Assembly (NCBI GenBank): GCA_026315105.1
Contig: CM048745.1
Location: forward strand, 154,091,323 to 154,155,322
Reading direction: 5' to 3'
DNA length: 64,000 nt
Source of the DNA: Locusta migratoria
Lineage: Eukaryota; Arthropoda; Insecta; Orthoptera; Acrididae
Shown: positions 36,126 through 47,244 of the stretch, in pieces
How the letters are laid out: each line of letters opens with the position of its first letter
Position numbering within the stretch: position 1 is the first letter of the stretch
Translations under genes and position numbers: made by a program
The notes under the pieces: generated by a model
What the model saw: the letters and a program-made list of their open reading frames with translations, nothing else
The model's database searches: none
What the model was told of the DNA's origin: nothing

Positions 36126-36834
36126 TGTGTGTATTTCTGTTCTTGGCTTCGTATGTGGACGAGTAAACGTAAATGGCTTAGTTTGTAGTGTCAAAAGTAG
36201 TGACACATTCATATCAAACCAAATCTTGAATATGTAAGTAAAATACTGATATGCATGGCAGAAAGTTTACACACAATCGCAAACATTCACTCACAAAAAC
36301 AACAAAGCAGAAAATCATTGTAATTTCGGCGCTATAAATTTATTCCATCGTGTCTCGCTCGCAGTGTTTACGTGAAAGTGACATGCCTTTGGCTACGCGA
36401 AATGTGCGTTGCCAACCAACTAGCGATATGAAAACACCGCCGACGCAACCCACTGTCCCTGTTTTAGACTATTATTGTATAACTATACACAAGGCATTTT
36501 TGCTGTATTTTACAGGTTTTGATGTTTCACTTTGCAGCAGTATTAAAGTAGTTAAATAAAATTACTCCATTAACTGCGTGCTTTACTGGGTTAAATTTTA
36601 CTAACTATCCCGGCGGCTTCCTGTGACTATGTTGGCAACAGATGCTGAATAGCGAGAATCATGAGACGTCGCCATTAGGCAATCGCGTAACAGCGCAAAT
36701 ATTCTGTCGTGAAACCTTTGATTTTCGAGGGCAGTTACTTTTACTGACCGGACAAGGGTACATACAAGAATCATAGAGCAGTAAAAGCATTATTTATTTA
36801 CTTCATGGTCTGTACGATACACTAATTAGTCATT

Positions 36835-37200
36835 CTATGTGGTCTGAACATCTCGACAAAGATTTTCTGTCGTGTTGTTGATGCCAACATCACTCAAGGC
36901 CGCTTGGATAGAAGATAAAATTTCACCCTTTATTGCATAATATGGTGCCTTCAGATTAAGTCTGCTGACATCAACAAATAGGGTACTTTTTTCCAATGGC
37001 ATAAAATATCTCTCGAAATAATTAGCTTTAAAATGTAGGGACGCGTTACTTACAATGCAGTTTTCACGTTTCTTATTTCTTGCACGTAAAAATTTGGATT
37101 TTTGTTTTTTTAAAGAATGAAGACACCATAATTGCATCAACTTTAGGAAGGTTTCCGCTATCAGGCTTCACATAACCATCTTCCATTGTGGCATAAAAAC
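36835..37200 (-). pseudogene. Remnant ORF of the TTAA element, minus strand
   Basis: Starts MEDGYVKPDSGNLPKVDAIM near 37190 and is frameshifted into an open frame of about 100 codons ending near 36835. I do not recognise a named domain; a start like this is seen in transposon-linked proteins as I recall, which is not proof. Confidence 0.35.
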
Positions 37201-37900
37201 TGTAAACGCGTTTAGATCACGAAAAAACTGAACTTAAAGCTGCGAAATGGAGGAAACGCGTACAATAATACAGCTCCGACTTCTAGTTGCCGCGCTGTAG
37301 GTGTTCTATGACGTCACCAGTACTTCAGCCAATAACGGAGCGTTTAGATGAAATTTGATGATTTTTAAGCTTTAATTACGTAAAAATAACAGATGTTTTG
37401 TAAGAATTATGAGCGAAAATGCTGTCTGAATGTTATAATCATTCAGAATAATAACAATTCGAAACATATTTTTAACACAGGAAAATACCCTAATATTGGA
37501 CTTTATACTATATATATATTAGGGAAAATTCATTTGGAATAGAAACGGTTTTCTTCCTTCTTTCAGATAATTCGCGTAATGTTTTCGTAAATTCTAAAAG
37601 ATCCAAGCTTTGGATTCAGCTCTGGTGGGATGTGGACGTTATTATTATAAACGCATATTTCGCTTGTTAAATAATATTTATTTACAATTGCTTTACGTTA
37701 CATTTCAGTAGCATTACATTACGATGTATGACGCGAGGCGGAACTGCTACAGCAGTCCACCGGCTGGGCGTCACAGGCAGCACTCGACTGCTGTAGCAGT
37801 CCACCGGCTGTGGAGCACATTCGCTCCCGACTTCTGCAGAAGTTCACCGTAGCGAAAGGGTTAAAAGTCGTATGGTGACCCACCTGAATAGGTCACATGA

Positions 37901-37950
37901 CCCAGTGGTGGTTCGCCCCCCCCCCCCCCCCCCCCACAGTTTGGGAACCA
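37901..37950. repeat. Tiny hAT-end remnant
   Basis: Starts cagtggtggttcg, then a C run, and ends gggaaccactg; looks like two abutting hAT ends with nothing between. Confidence 0.35.
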
Positions 37951-38222
37951 CTGCTCTACACGAACAGCGACTTCGCGTCGGCCGCGTGGGCAGTGGCGGC
38001 GCTAGACGAAAACTGGGCGTCGGCGAACTCATCTTTGCGAGGCCCCTTTTATTTTTCATTAATGAAGAAAATGTTAAATGAGCTGAATTATACATCAATA
38101 ATCATTGTACTAAAATTCTATTAGTATAATATACGAGTATTATTGCAATGACAAAAATTACAATAAACAAACACTTATTAGAGGAACAAAATCACCTTTT
38201 CGTCTCACTGAATTTTTTAAGA

Positions 38223-38455
38223 TCACATCTTAATACTAGCCGCTATTTCGACTTGATATGATAGTACTGACAACGCAGAAAGTCTTTCTTGGATCATTCT
38301 GCTTTTCAAGTTAGTCTTAACCAATTTTATCTTTGTGAAGCTTCTCTCGGCCGAAGCTGTACTGAATGGAACTGAGCATGATTCTGATTGTTGTATAAAG
38401 ATTTGGATATACTTCTTCCAAATAGTTTTCTAAAATGTACTGAAGAAATTGTTTT
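38223..38455 (-). pseudogene. hAT transposase C-terminal dimerisation domain
   Basis: The minus strand reads PFSTASAERSFTKIKLVKTN then LKSRMIQERLSALSVLSYQV before a stop at 38223. The STASAERSFSKLK-type block is the hAT dimerisation motif. The upstream part has frameshifts; catalytic parts are missing. Confidence 0.85.
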
Positions 38456-38791
38456 GTAAGTATTTAACTAAATATTGCATCACTGCTGCACTCATACGGA
38501 AATAAACACGGACTACTAAATAGCTGCCGGCCGGGAATGGCCGAGCGCACTAAGGCATCATACCACGGTGAGCGAGATCGCTCTCGCCGGGGGTCGAATC
38601 CCACCCTTGGGTAGGAATGTTGTGTTCGTCCATTGGTTAAGCTAGTGCAAATTCGATGAAGGTCGTCGCTACACAACCTAGCAGTATGGTTGCCAGATTG
38701 AACTCGAGGCAGGCCCGGAGACCAGACGTGCCCCCTCCCCCAACTGCGACCAATTCCCCCCCCCCCCCCCAACCAGGATTACACGTGAATT

Positions 38792-39270
38792 TTAAAAGGA
38801 AAAAAAAAAAAAAAAAAAAAATATGCCTAATGAAAACGGGACATTTTGCTTTAATTCGCTTAGTAGCTTCTCTTTAGCATGAGGCAGAAACACATTTTTT
38901 ACTAATGCCTCGCTTTTTGTTCGGCAGCATCTTACTTTCGTTGCCACTGAGGAATCTCTAAAAACATAAGAATATAGCTTATTACCACAATATTGAGAAT
39001 TGTAAGAATGGTTGTGTTTCGCACTATGGTAAGACAAAGTTAATTCCGTTGCAGTGACTTTGTCGTCTTCTGCAGAAAATTGTTTCGGCAAGAATTTAAG
39101 AAGCGATGATTCTTCTTTTGTGTGGTAATATACGCTTTGTGTCTTTCTGATTGTAAATGTTTATTCACAGCTTTCACTCCGTCGTACTTAACAGTAAATA
39201 AGAGATTGCATATTCTGCACTTACACATACACTCATCAGTATCGACTTTTTGTAGCCACTTATATATCGT
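38792..39270 (-). pseudogene. hAT transposase N-terminus (BED-like zinc finger)
   Basis: The minus strand reads YKWLQKVDTDECMCKCRICN, then VNKHLQSERHKAY (C-x2-C ... H-x4-H) and, after a frameshift, ATELTLSYHSAKHNHSY and ALVKNVFLPHAKEKLL. This is the N-terminal part of a hAT transposase; the catalytic core and C-terminus are deleted. Confidence 0.8.
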
Positions 39271-39613
39271 CTCTTCATTTCACTGTTATTACTCACTAAT
39301 CTGAGTTAATATATCGTCTCTTCATTTCACTGTTATTAGTCACTAATCTGAGTTAATGTGACCTTGTCTGTTCACACGCGATCCGAGTATTCCACAAATT
39401 GCCGGTAAACTGATAACAAACAATGAACGAACGAACACAAATAATAGACGTCGCCAGTTGACACGTTGCCGCAACAGTGTTTGCTTAATAATGCGGCTAG
39501 CTGATTATTACCGACGCAACAATGAAAAGTTTTTAGAGGAAGAATAGAAAAGTAGCGTTTTGTTGCAATAAGAAATTGACATTTATATAAAGTTATTCAT
39601 AATTACTAGAGAG

Positions 39614-39780
39614 GAGCCGGCCGGGAATGACCGAGCGCCCTGAGGCGTCTTGCCACGGTGCGCGAGGCTGCTCCCGCCAGAGGTTCGAATTCCCCCTAGG
39701 GCATGAATGTTGTGTTCGTCTTTAGTTCAAGTTATGTTAAGTTCGATGTATATCGTCGCTATATGAGCATAGTATTTAAA
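39614..39780 (+). repeat. SINE family 4 inside hAT-2 copy B
   Basis: ggccgggaatgaccgagcgc head, B box ggttcgaattccccc, tail tcgtcgctatatgagc. Located at the same place as the 35-bp remnant in copy A, so the insertion predates the split of the two hAT copies. Confidence 0.88.
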
Positions 39781-40060
39781 AAGCGTCGTAAAAAAAATTT
39801 AAGATGAAGGTTACATTCAAGCCCGGAGATGAGAGTCATTGGCACGTAGACCCGGAGAATTCATTCCAAACCCGGGCACTCCGGGCGGCGCCCGGAGATC
39901 TGGCAACCCTACCTAGCAGTTGGAAAGCGCCGTTAAACATCAAATATAAAAAAAGAAAAAACAACTCAAATTTTAACAATGTTTTGCGAGGCCCCCACAG
40001 GCGCGAGGCCGTCGGCGGTGGCCGACGTCGCCGACGCCTAGCGCCGCCACTGCGCGTGGG

Positions 40061-40434
40061 ACGTAAAATAAGCCGTAGCGACCAGGACGGCAGATGGCTG
40101 GACCCAGCGCTCGGTCAGCCCATTGGCCAGGCTCTTGAGGGCAGCCTCCCTCGTTAATACGGCGGTCGTCCGTCGGCGCCTTTAATCCCATTACTGGAGG
40201 GGCTGTAAAAAGCCGTCAGGTTAGCCGCCGCATCTGCATACATATGGCCGCCGGGACACCGCTTTATTAAACACCCCGACTGCTGCACACACCTGTTCTT
40301 GCAGGGGCAGCCCAGACCGCCACCGGCGCCGTCTAATAAGTGTGAATAATACCCGCACATAACGAAAAATAAGTAAAAGTTATGTGGCGTCCCAGCGACA
40401 CGGCGAAAACCCCAGGTCAAAAATTTATAGACAA
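40061..40434. other. GC-rich segment, nothing recognised
   Basis: GC-rich sequence without recognised gene or element. Confidence 0.35.
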
Positions 40435-40435
40435 T

Positions 40436-40940
40436 AGGTTCGTTCCAGCAGCTGCCAGATTGCTTGACGCGCATGCGCAACGCTGAAATTTTGTTCCAGC
40501 AGCGCCTTCTCCCGCTTCTGGCTACTTGGAGTGTGGCTGTTTGGTGTTCCAGCAGTTGCCGCAAGCAGCCAGACGCAACCCGAAAAAATATTTCTGGCGA
40601 GGTCAAGCTGCCAATTTGCGCATGCGCAGAAAGGTCTGAGTTAGAGTCGGGGGTAGCCATCACGTGATACGTGTATGTTTGTAGCGTGTTTTTCGATTAG
40701 TCACTGCAATTCCACTTGAGATCAGATATTTCTCGTTTACACTTCTTCGTTATTAGGAAGGAAAGGATTTTAATTATTCCTTTAAACTCACATTCGCCTG
40801 CAACCAGAAACAGTGCAAAAAGCGTTCCAGCAGTGCATGTATCAAACAAGGGTTTTTACGCCATAGTAGCTGCGCATGCGCAGTAACACCTGTTTCTTAG
40901 CGCTTGAAAGTAGCCGCCTGGCAGCTGCTGGAACGAACCT
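40436..40940. mobile_element. MITE with 22-bp inverted ends
   Basis: Left aggttcgttccagcagctgc and right gcagctgctggaacgaacct are perfect inverted repeats. Subterminal gcgcatgcgca motifs and several ccagcag words recur inside. The target duplication is unclear (AAT possible), so the superfamily is open. Confidence 0.8.
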
Positions 40941-40949
40941 AATACTTCT

Positions 40950-41098
40950 GCCGCGATGGAGTAGCCAAGCGGTCTGAAGCGTCTCGCTGCGGAGCGCGCG
41001 GTTGCTCGCCGTAGAGGTTCGAGTCCTCCCTGGAGCATGGGTGTGTCTGTTGTCCTGATGATGAGAGTACTCAAGTCCCATGGATTTACAAACATTTG
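40950..41098 (+). repeat. SINE family 2, shortened tail
   Basis: gccgcgatggagtagccaag head and ggttcgagtcctccc B box. The tail lacks the tttacctaggtttaag segment. It starts 10 bp after the MITE. Confidence 0.85.
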
Positions 41099-41167
41099 GA
41101 CATACTTATTCTTTCGGATCACTTGTTTGTTGGACTTCTTACTTCTGGACTGCCGGGAATTAGAATA

Positions 41168-41369
41168 AAAAAATGTTCAAATGTTTGTTAAGCTTATGGG
41201 ACTTAACTACGGGGTCATCAGTCCCTAAACTTACAAATTACTTATGAACTAGCTAATACTACGGACGGTACAAATATCCATGCCCGAGGGGGGATTCGAA
41301 CCCCCGACCGTAGTGGCCGTGCAGACCGTGACTGGAGCGCCTCAGTCTCCTCGGCCACCGCGGCAGGCA
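41168..41369 (-). repeat. SINE family 1, full copy
   Basis: Perfect 13-bp TSD gggaattagaata at 41155-41167 and 41370-41382. Confidence 0.95.
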
Positions 41370-41671
41370 GGGAATTAGAATACTTCAGGCTGTAACTGCC
41401 TAGTGTGGGACAGCTAATAATATAATGTTTAGGTCATACAGCAGTGTAGCAATAATTATACTCTTACTGCTGTCATGTGAATTTGTTCGTTTATCTACTA
41501 CGAAGAGAATAATAGAACAATTTATGGTCCGTTTTGGGATTTACTCACAACTTGGAGAAGTCATTTTCACGAGATATTTTAGCATATATGACTTACGTAT
41601 GCTACTTTACGGTCATAGATGCATGGTACAAAGTACGCATGTAGCGGGAAGACAATGTGAGGAAGGTATTC

Positions 41672-41869
41672 TGCCGCGGTGGAGTAGTCGAACGCTCTAA
41701 AGCGTCTCGCTGCGGAGCGCGTGGTTGCTCGCCATGGAGGTTCGAGTCCTCCCTGGGGCATGGGTGTGTGTGTGTTTGTCCTTAGGTTAGTTTACCTAGG
41801 TTTAAGTAGTTTGTAAGCTACGGACTGATGACCACGCAGTTTGGTTCGATAGATTTACAAACATTTGAA
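41672..41869 (+). repeat. SINE family 2, full copy
   Basis: gccgcggtggagtagtcgaa head, ggttcgagtcctccc B box, tttacctaggtttaag and gactgatgaccacgcag. Flanks gaaggtatt and gaaggttta suggest the target duplication. Confidence 0.88.
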
Positions 41870-42374
41870 CAATATTGAAGGTTTATTTTCGTAAAACGAA
41901 TTGCAACCAGCTGCCTTTTTGGAAATTTTTTATTTACTCCAGAACTAGTTTTCGAGCCACTGCAGGCTCATCATCAGTGGATAACTTTACAGGAACATTT
42001 CCGCTGAGTGTAGGTTATGCTGCCATGTTGGTTCTCGTGACATAACTGAGCTTTAGTAAGGGAGAACACAATAAACCGGAATTAAACGTATTCTAATTTT
42101 ATGTACTTACTGTGATCTTATTGTAGGTGTAACCAAGATGTGCATTGGGCACTTCCGTTTTATAACACATAAAACATTTTTCCTACACTTAGCGTTAAAC
42201 ATTACAAAATATAAACACTGAATGTGGTGCAAAGAGGATGGCACTTCAGTAATTAATATTCTTTGCTTTGAGACATTGTGAATGTATACAGAGTATGTAA
42301 CGGATTAAAATTATATTTTACACATTATATTGAATTTTGCTAATGTGTAAAATATAATTTTTGTTTTGTTTTGT

Positions 42375-42640
42375 ATAGATTGAATATAACTCTTCGCTCC
42401 CTATATTTTACACCTGATACCTTCAGAATTTGGAAGAGTGTATTCCAGCAGATATTGTCAAAAGCTTTCTCCAAATTGTCAAACGCTAAAAACGTAGGTT
42501 TGCCTTTCCTTAACCTATCTTCTAAGATAAGTCGTAATGTGATTATTGCCTCCCGTGTTCCTACGTTTCTCCTAAATCACAAACTGATCTTCCCGGAGGT
42601 CAGCTTCTACCAGCTTTTCCATTCCATTTATTTATTTACG
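42375..42640 (-). pseudogene. LINE reverse-transcriptase finger/palm fragment
   Basis: The minus strand, with stops, follows the order NVGTREA-like, LRKGKPTF-like, DLEKAFDN-like and ILKVSGVKYRERRVIFNLY. This is the reverse-transcriptase region before the YADD box. It faces the next fragment head to head. Confidence 0.6.
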
Positions 42641-42702
42641 TTTATTCCACGGCGATGTTTTGCTCTGATTGTTGCCGGCACGATATTGAAGTATTGAAGT
42701 AT

Positions 42703-43320
42703 TGGGATGTATTTTCTCACAGGATGGCAACATACCGAAAGAACTGGAATCGACGTGCAGCATAGCTAATGCAGTGAGTGCTCAGCTAAGATCTACTCTC
42801 TTCTGCAAGAAGGAAGTAAGTACCAAGACTAAGTTAGCAGTGCACCGCTCCATCTTTCGACCAACTTTGTTGTGTGGGAGTGAAAGTTGGGTGGATACAG
42901 GTTACCTTATTCATAAGGTAGAGGTTACAGATATGAAAGTAGCAAGAATGATTGCAGGTACCAATAGATGGGAACAATGGCAGGAGGGTGTCCATAATGA
43001 GTAAATCAAAGTAAAGCTGGGACTAAACACCATACAGGAAGCAGTTAGAGCGAACAGACTGAGATGGTGGGGTCATGTTACACGCATGGGAGAAGCAAAG
43101 TTACCTAAGAGACTCATGAACTCGGCAGCGGAGGGTAAGAGGAGTCGAGGTAGACCAAGAAGAAAGTACTTAGATTCGGTGCAGAATGATTTTGAAGTAA
43201 AACGCTGAACATCAGACGAGGCATCAATGTTAGCATTGAATAGGGTATCATGGAGGAATTTTATTAGAGGTACTCTGCTCCAGACTGAACACTGAAAGTA
43301 ATAATCAGTCTCTAATGATG
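42703..43320 (+). pseudogene. LINE C-terminal region, same family as 56430-57370
   Basis: LGCIFSQDGNIPKELEST, FCKKEVSTKTKLAVHRSIFR, SGYLIHK-type block, IQEAVRANRLRWWGHVTRMG and AAEGKRSRGRPRRKYLDSV. Stop at 43004. The part up to YADD is missing. Confidence 0.82.
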
Positions 43321-43454
43321 ATGATAGTTTTATTTATTTATTTATTTCGGGGTTTCCCTGAACCAGTAGGATGCGCCGTCACTGACTGGAGGGTAAATGT
43401 GTGAATTAAAAATCTCAGATGGACACAGAAAAATGAATACAGTAAGCAGCTTAA

Positions 43455-44159
43455 CCCTTTCGTGGTTTTTACTCATTTTTTAGAATATCTTAAGGTATCT
43501 CAGCTGTTACAGAGTCTGATTTGGGTCAGGATTACAAATATGACACTCAAAAATTTTTAGCACATTCCATTTTTCCTAAACAAACAAAAAAAAAAAAAAA
43601 CGAGAGAGAGCTGTCTCGCAGCTTCTATGATAGAAAATTCAGATAATAGTAAACCACATACCGTGTTTTATTAGCGCAAAAATTTACAGAAAAACTAGTT
43701 TTCTTTGAAATATGAGTACTATAATATCGCAACATAAAGGCACTATAGGGCTACACAGTGGTCACTGGGACACATGCGTCCTACTAATTGTAAATTCACT
43801 GCAAAAAAACTTTTGAAGTAAAATGAGTTTTAGAAAGCGTAATTGTTGTTTTTGCAAACTTCTAAGAAACATAAAATAGCAAATATACTTACTTCGGACA
43901 TTTTCGGTAGCGATGAAACTACGAAAACCGATTCAAGGCACAATAAACTATTGTTACGGCGCGAAAATTCACGCGGCAGCCCATATAAACAGTCACAGCC
44001 TCCTACACTGTAAAAATTTCAGTGCCTCGATTTTTTTCCGCATTCTGAAGGGCCACCAACAGCTGGTAGCACTATGCAGAATTACGTAACTCGCCACCTT
44101 GTGGCACAAATGAGGTCCGAAGTTAGTGGGACGTATATGTCCCAACAACCACGAAAGGG
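43455..44159. mobile_element. piggyBac-like MITE with TTAA duplication
   Basis: 11-bp inverted ends ccctttcgtgg and ccacgaaaggg, each flanked by TTAA (43451-43454 and 44160-44163). 705 bp, no coding capacity. The ends resemble those of the element at 35555-37860. Confidence 0.88.
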
Positions 44160-44163
44160 TTAA

Positions 44164-44589
44164 AATGCACGTAGGTTGCCGTTCTCTTTCAGAGATGAAG
44201 AGGCCTGCAAAGGATGGGGCAGAGTGGAGAGCCGCATCAAACCAGACCGAATACAACGCGAACGAGTGGATGCGACCGAACTCGACCACGGAGGGCACAA
44301 TTAGCACACAACCACCTCGTTGACGGCAGAGGGCGCTGCTGTTAGGGAAAGCCGTGTGACAGAGCACAGCGGAATAAACTGCGAGGGTCGGTGCGCGCAC
44401 AAAGCCGGCCTACGGCTGGGAAAACTCTTAATGAAACGGGGGCGGCACATTTTAAAAGCTAGTCGCAGCCCCGGAGACAAAGGCGGCGGAAACAAAGCGA
44501 GCATTGTCTCCCTTACCTGCGCTCCCCGGCGGCGTGTTTTAATACTGTGCCGCGGTACCTTGTTACACGGGAATATACGGCCGGCGGCA
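44164..44589. other. GC-rich segment, nothing recognised
   Basis: Unassigned. ORFs here have no family motif. Confidence 0.35.
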
Positions 44590-44760
44590 GGCCAAGGGGC
44601 TGTTGTCGCCCGAAGGCCGCGTCCGCCCCAAAGACCCCGTGAAAGTAACTAGACTCCCTAACGGCGCTGCTGTCGCTGGACAATTTGAACCTTCGACCGA
44701 CCGCCATGGTAGTGGCAAGCGTCACATAAATACCAGTGTTGTTAGCAGGTAAACGGTAGC
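44590..44760 (-). repeat. Dispersed repeat, inverted partner of 28980-29140
   Basis: The reverse complement contains tgacgcttgccactaccatg and gttagggagtctagttac, matching 28980-29140. Confidence 0.7.
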
Positions 44761-44774
44761 GGAACAGTATGGCT

Positions 44775-45840
44775 TCCAACCTAAACTGTCAGCTGAATTA
44801 CAACTACTAAGAAACGTGACCAAGGCGACTGCAACAGTCTTCCTGGATGTTGAAAAGGCTTATGATAAACTCTGGAGAGACCTTCTCATTAGGATACTCC
44901 ACGAGCAGACAACCATCCCAGACTGCTACGTGAGTACCTGCGTGACCGGAAGATGATGGTGACAGTGGACGGCCAATCTTCGGACCCTCGACCTGCATTA
45001 GTCGGACTACCTCAAGGTTCGGTGCTCTCTCCCATCCTGTTCAACGTGTATGCAAACGACGTACCTACGGTGGAAGGCGTACAGACAGCACAATTCGCTG
45101 ACGATACAGCGTTCCTCACCAGCGGACGACACGTTCAAGCCAACCTCAGACGTCTCCAAAGTCAACTGGATGCAATGGAGGACTGGTGCAAAACCAACAA
45201 AGTGCTACTGAATCCGGCAAAAACAACTGCCATCTACTTTACTAAGAAGCGTCCACGACTGCCAACCACCCTGAAACTTTACGGACAAAACATACCATGG
45301 GGATGGTGATATATCTAGGGGTCACCTTAGATAAGCACTTTTTCCTTCATAAACACATCGACGGCTTGCGGAATAAAGCGTACGCAATGGCGAAGAGCCT
45401 AATGCCTTTCTTCTTGAGCACTGACCTGAGTACTGGCGCCAAATTACGCCTGTACAAAGCCACAGTTCTATCGAAGATGCTTTATGGCAGCTCAGTCTGG
45501 GGACTGGCCAGTGCTACCCAAATTCAACGGCTGCAGGTGATATAGAACGAAACCTTACGATGGATTCCAGGGCAAACAGGTACACACGGAATACCGATAT
45601 CCATGAGGCGCTTCACATGGATACTATCATGGAAGCCGTCCAAAAGAGACCGACGAAGATCCACCACAAGATTGATCAACTATGGGATACCGTACACAAC
45701 ATCCGCACATTGGGGAGGACAGTGCCACTTCCATGGCTTAGATACAAAGTGCCACGGGCCTTGACTAATCGGTAAAGTTTTAAATTAGATGTAAATACAA
45801 AGTTTAATTGAAATTGTCATTAATACATCGAGAGGGGTAC
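44775..45840 (+). pseudogene. Jockey-like LINE reverse transcriptase, broken
   Basis: Follows the reverse-transcriptase order YGFQPKLSAELQLLRNV, FLDVEKAYDKLWRDLL, GLPQGSVLSPILFNVYAND, QFADDTAFLTSGRH, DWCKTNKVLLNPAKTTAIYF, YLGVTLDKHFFLHKHI and LYGSSVWGLAS. Catalytic AFADD-type residues are present (QFADD). Frameshifts near 44920 and 45297 and a stop at 45543 disable it. 5' truncated. Confidence 0.88.
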
Positions 45841-45875
45841 CTTACGGACCAAAATAAAGGCCCTTACAAGTTAAC

Positions 45876-46075
45876 CAATGTTCAATTGCTTGTAAATCTA
45901 TCGGACCAAACTGCGTGATCATCAGTCCGTAGCTTACAAACTACTTAAACCTAGGTAAACTAACCTACGGACAAACACACACACCCATGCCCCAGGGAGG
46001 ACTCGAATCTCCACGGCGAGCAACCGCGCGCTGCGCAGCGAGACGCTTTAGACCGCTCGGCTACTCCACCGCGGC
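45876..46075 (-). repeat. SINE family 2, full copy
   Basis: Perfect 11-bp TSD tacaagttaac at 45865-45875 and 46076-46086. Inserted just 3' of the Jockey-like LINE. Confidence 0.95.
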
Positions 46076-46086
46076 TACAAGTTAAC

Positions 46087-47244
46087 ACCTAAAGTTTATT
46101 GTCATAAATAAAGTTATAGTTAACCCCCATATCCTCAACTGTGAAGTGTAAATCGTCTATGACGATGGTACTTCAGTCACTTTGTACCATCATAAAAAAA
46201 AGGTAAACGGTGTATTAAATACCTACTGCGGTATATGTGCACAATTGATGGTCACGTCTGTACTGTTTGACTACACAGGTCGACATGGATTCTGGGGTTT
46301 GGAAAGTAAGTGGTGTTCTTTACTTAATTTGCACCCCTGAATATGAAAATCATATCAGTTTTTTTCCATCACCCTCAGTTTTTTTCTGCACAGCTACCAC
46401 CACCCCTGCCTCCTCCAAACCTACCATTGGCTGCGAAATCTATGTTATGCAGTGTCCACAACTACAGAAATGTGGCAACGCTGCATTTTTGTGTGAAGGT
46501 GAGGCAGAGGGGACTAATTAGCTTGGAGCTGACGTTCCATTATCGCCACAGAATTCAGTGAGTGAGTGCTACAGCTCCAAGAAGGTGCTTTCGCGCTTTG
46601 TTGTGAGTGGTGGTATTTCACTGAAGGTGTGTTAAAAATGTCAGGAAGGCAGTGTGTGAATAGCCCAAATACATTTTGTTTTGAACAATATACAGAGAAC
46701 AGTCTTGATCACAGAGTTTTTTTATTTTATTTTTTTATTTTTGTTTTGTTTTGTTTCAACCTGATGTACGTCATCTTCAGAATTATAAACAGCCTGCAAG
46801 GATTAATGGAAATAATTACAAAAACGCCTAAGTATGGCATTAGATATAACATAAAACATACAAAGTAATGTTTATGGCGGTTACCCATGTGGCCAGTGCT
46901 GTGCTCGGCTGGGCTGGGCTGTCCTGGGCTGTTCTTCTGCCAGTAGGTCACTATCGACTAGTTGCCATACAGCCGCTGGTTAATAGTGTATGATTTTGGC
47001 GCCAAGACAAGGACTGCGATCAAGACTGTTCTCTGTATATCGTTCATATCAAATAGATCGCTGTTTTTCGTCTCCTATGACAATGTTGTCAAAATTAATA
47101 CTTTTGTTATATCTGTGGAAATTGTGTGATACGTGCAAGACGTCGACAAATAACAAAATTTGTGCAGAAGTCATATTTTGCATATTTCGGCATGAAGCTC
47201 GGCGATCAGGACAAGTCATTTGCTCCACACATTGAGTGCCATAC
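46087..47244. other. Segment without recognised gene
   Basis: Mixed sequence with a T-rich tract near 46720-46755 and a gggct-rich stretch near 46900. No clear element ends. Confidence 0.35.

Larger units (their letters stand above)
35555..37860. mobile_element. piggyBac-like element with THAP fragment
   Basis: Inverted ends ccctttcactacgg and ccgtagcgaaaggg. TTAA follows the right end (37861-37864) and TCAA precedes the left. Subterminal direct repeats of cagcagtccaccggctg-type lie at 37742-37815. A THAP fragment (plus, 35973) and a second remnant (minus, 37190-36835) face each other. A TTAA target also fits Kolobok elements, which can carry THAP. Confidence 0.65.
38685..39911. mobile_element. 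hAT-type element (family hAT-2), copy B with transposase N-terminus
   Basis: Ends tatggttgccagat and atctggcaacccta with perfect 8-bp TSD cctagcag (38677-38684, 39912-39919). It shares its ends and right half with copy A but also holds a transposase N-terminal remnant and a complete SINE family 4. Confidence 0.92.
38523..39960 (+). repeat. SINE family 4, split by hAT-2 copy B
   Basis: Head and body at 38523-38684 (ggccgggaatggccgagcgc, B box ggggtcgaatccc, tail gaaggtcgtcgctacacaac), with the 3' end resuming at 39912 (cctagcagttggaaagcgcc) and ending in an A-rich tail. The 8 bases cctagcag are present on both sides of the inserted element. Confidence 0.88.
37991..40052. mobile_element. hAT element (family hAT-1), host of a nest
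   Basis: 15-bp perfect inverted ends cagtggcggcgctag and ctagcgccgccactg, with a perfect 8-bp TSD cgcgtggg at 37983-37990 and 40053-40060. It carries a transposase C-terminus on the minus strand and a later SINE, itself broken by another hAT. Confidence 0.92.
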
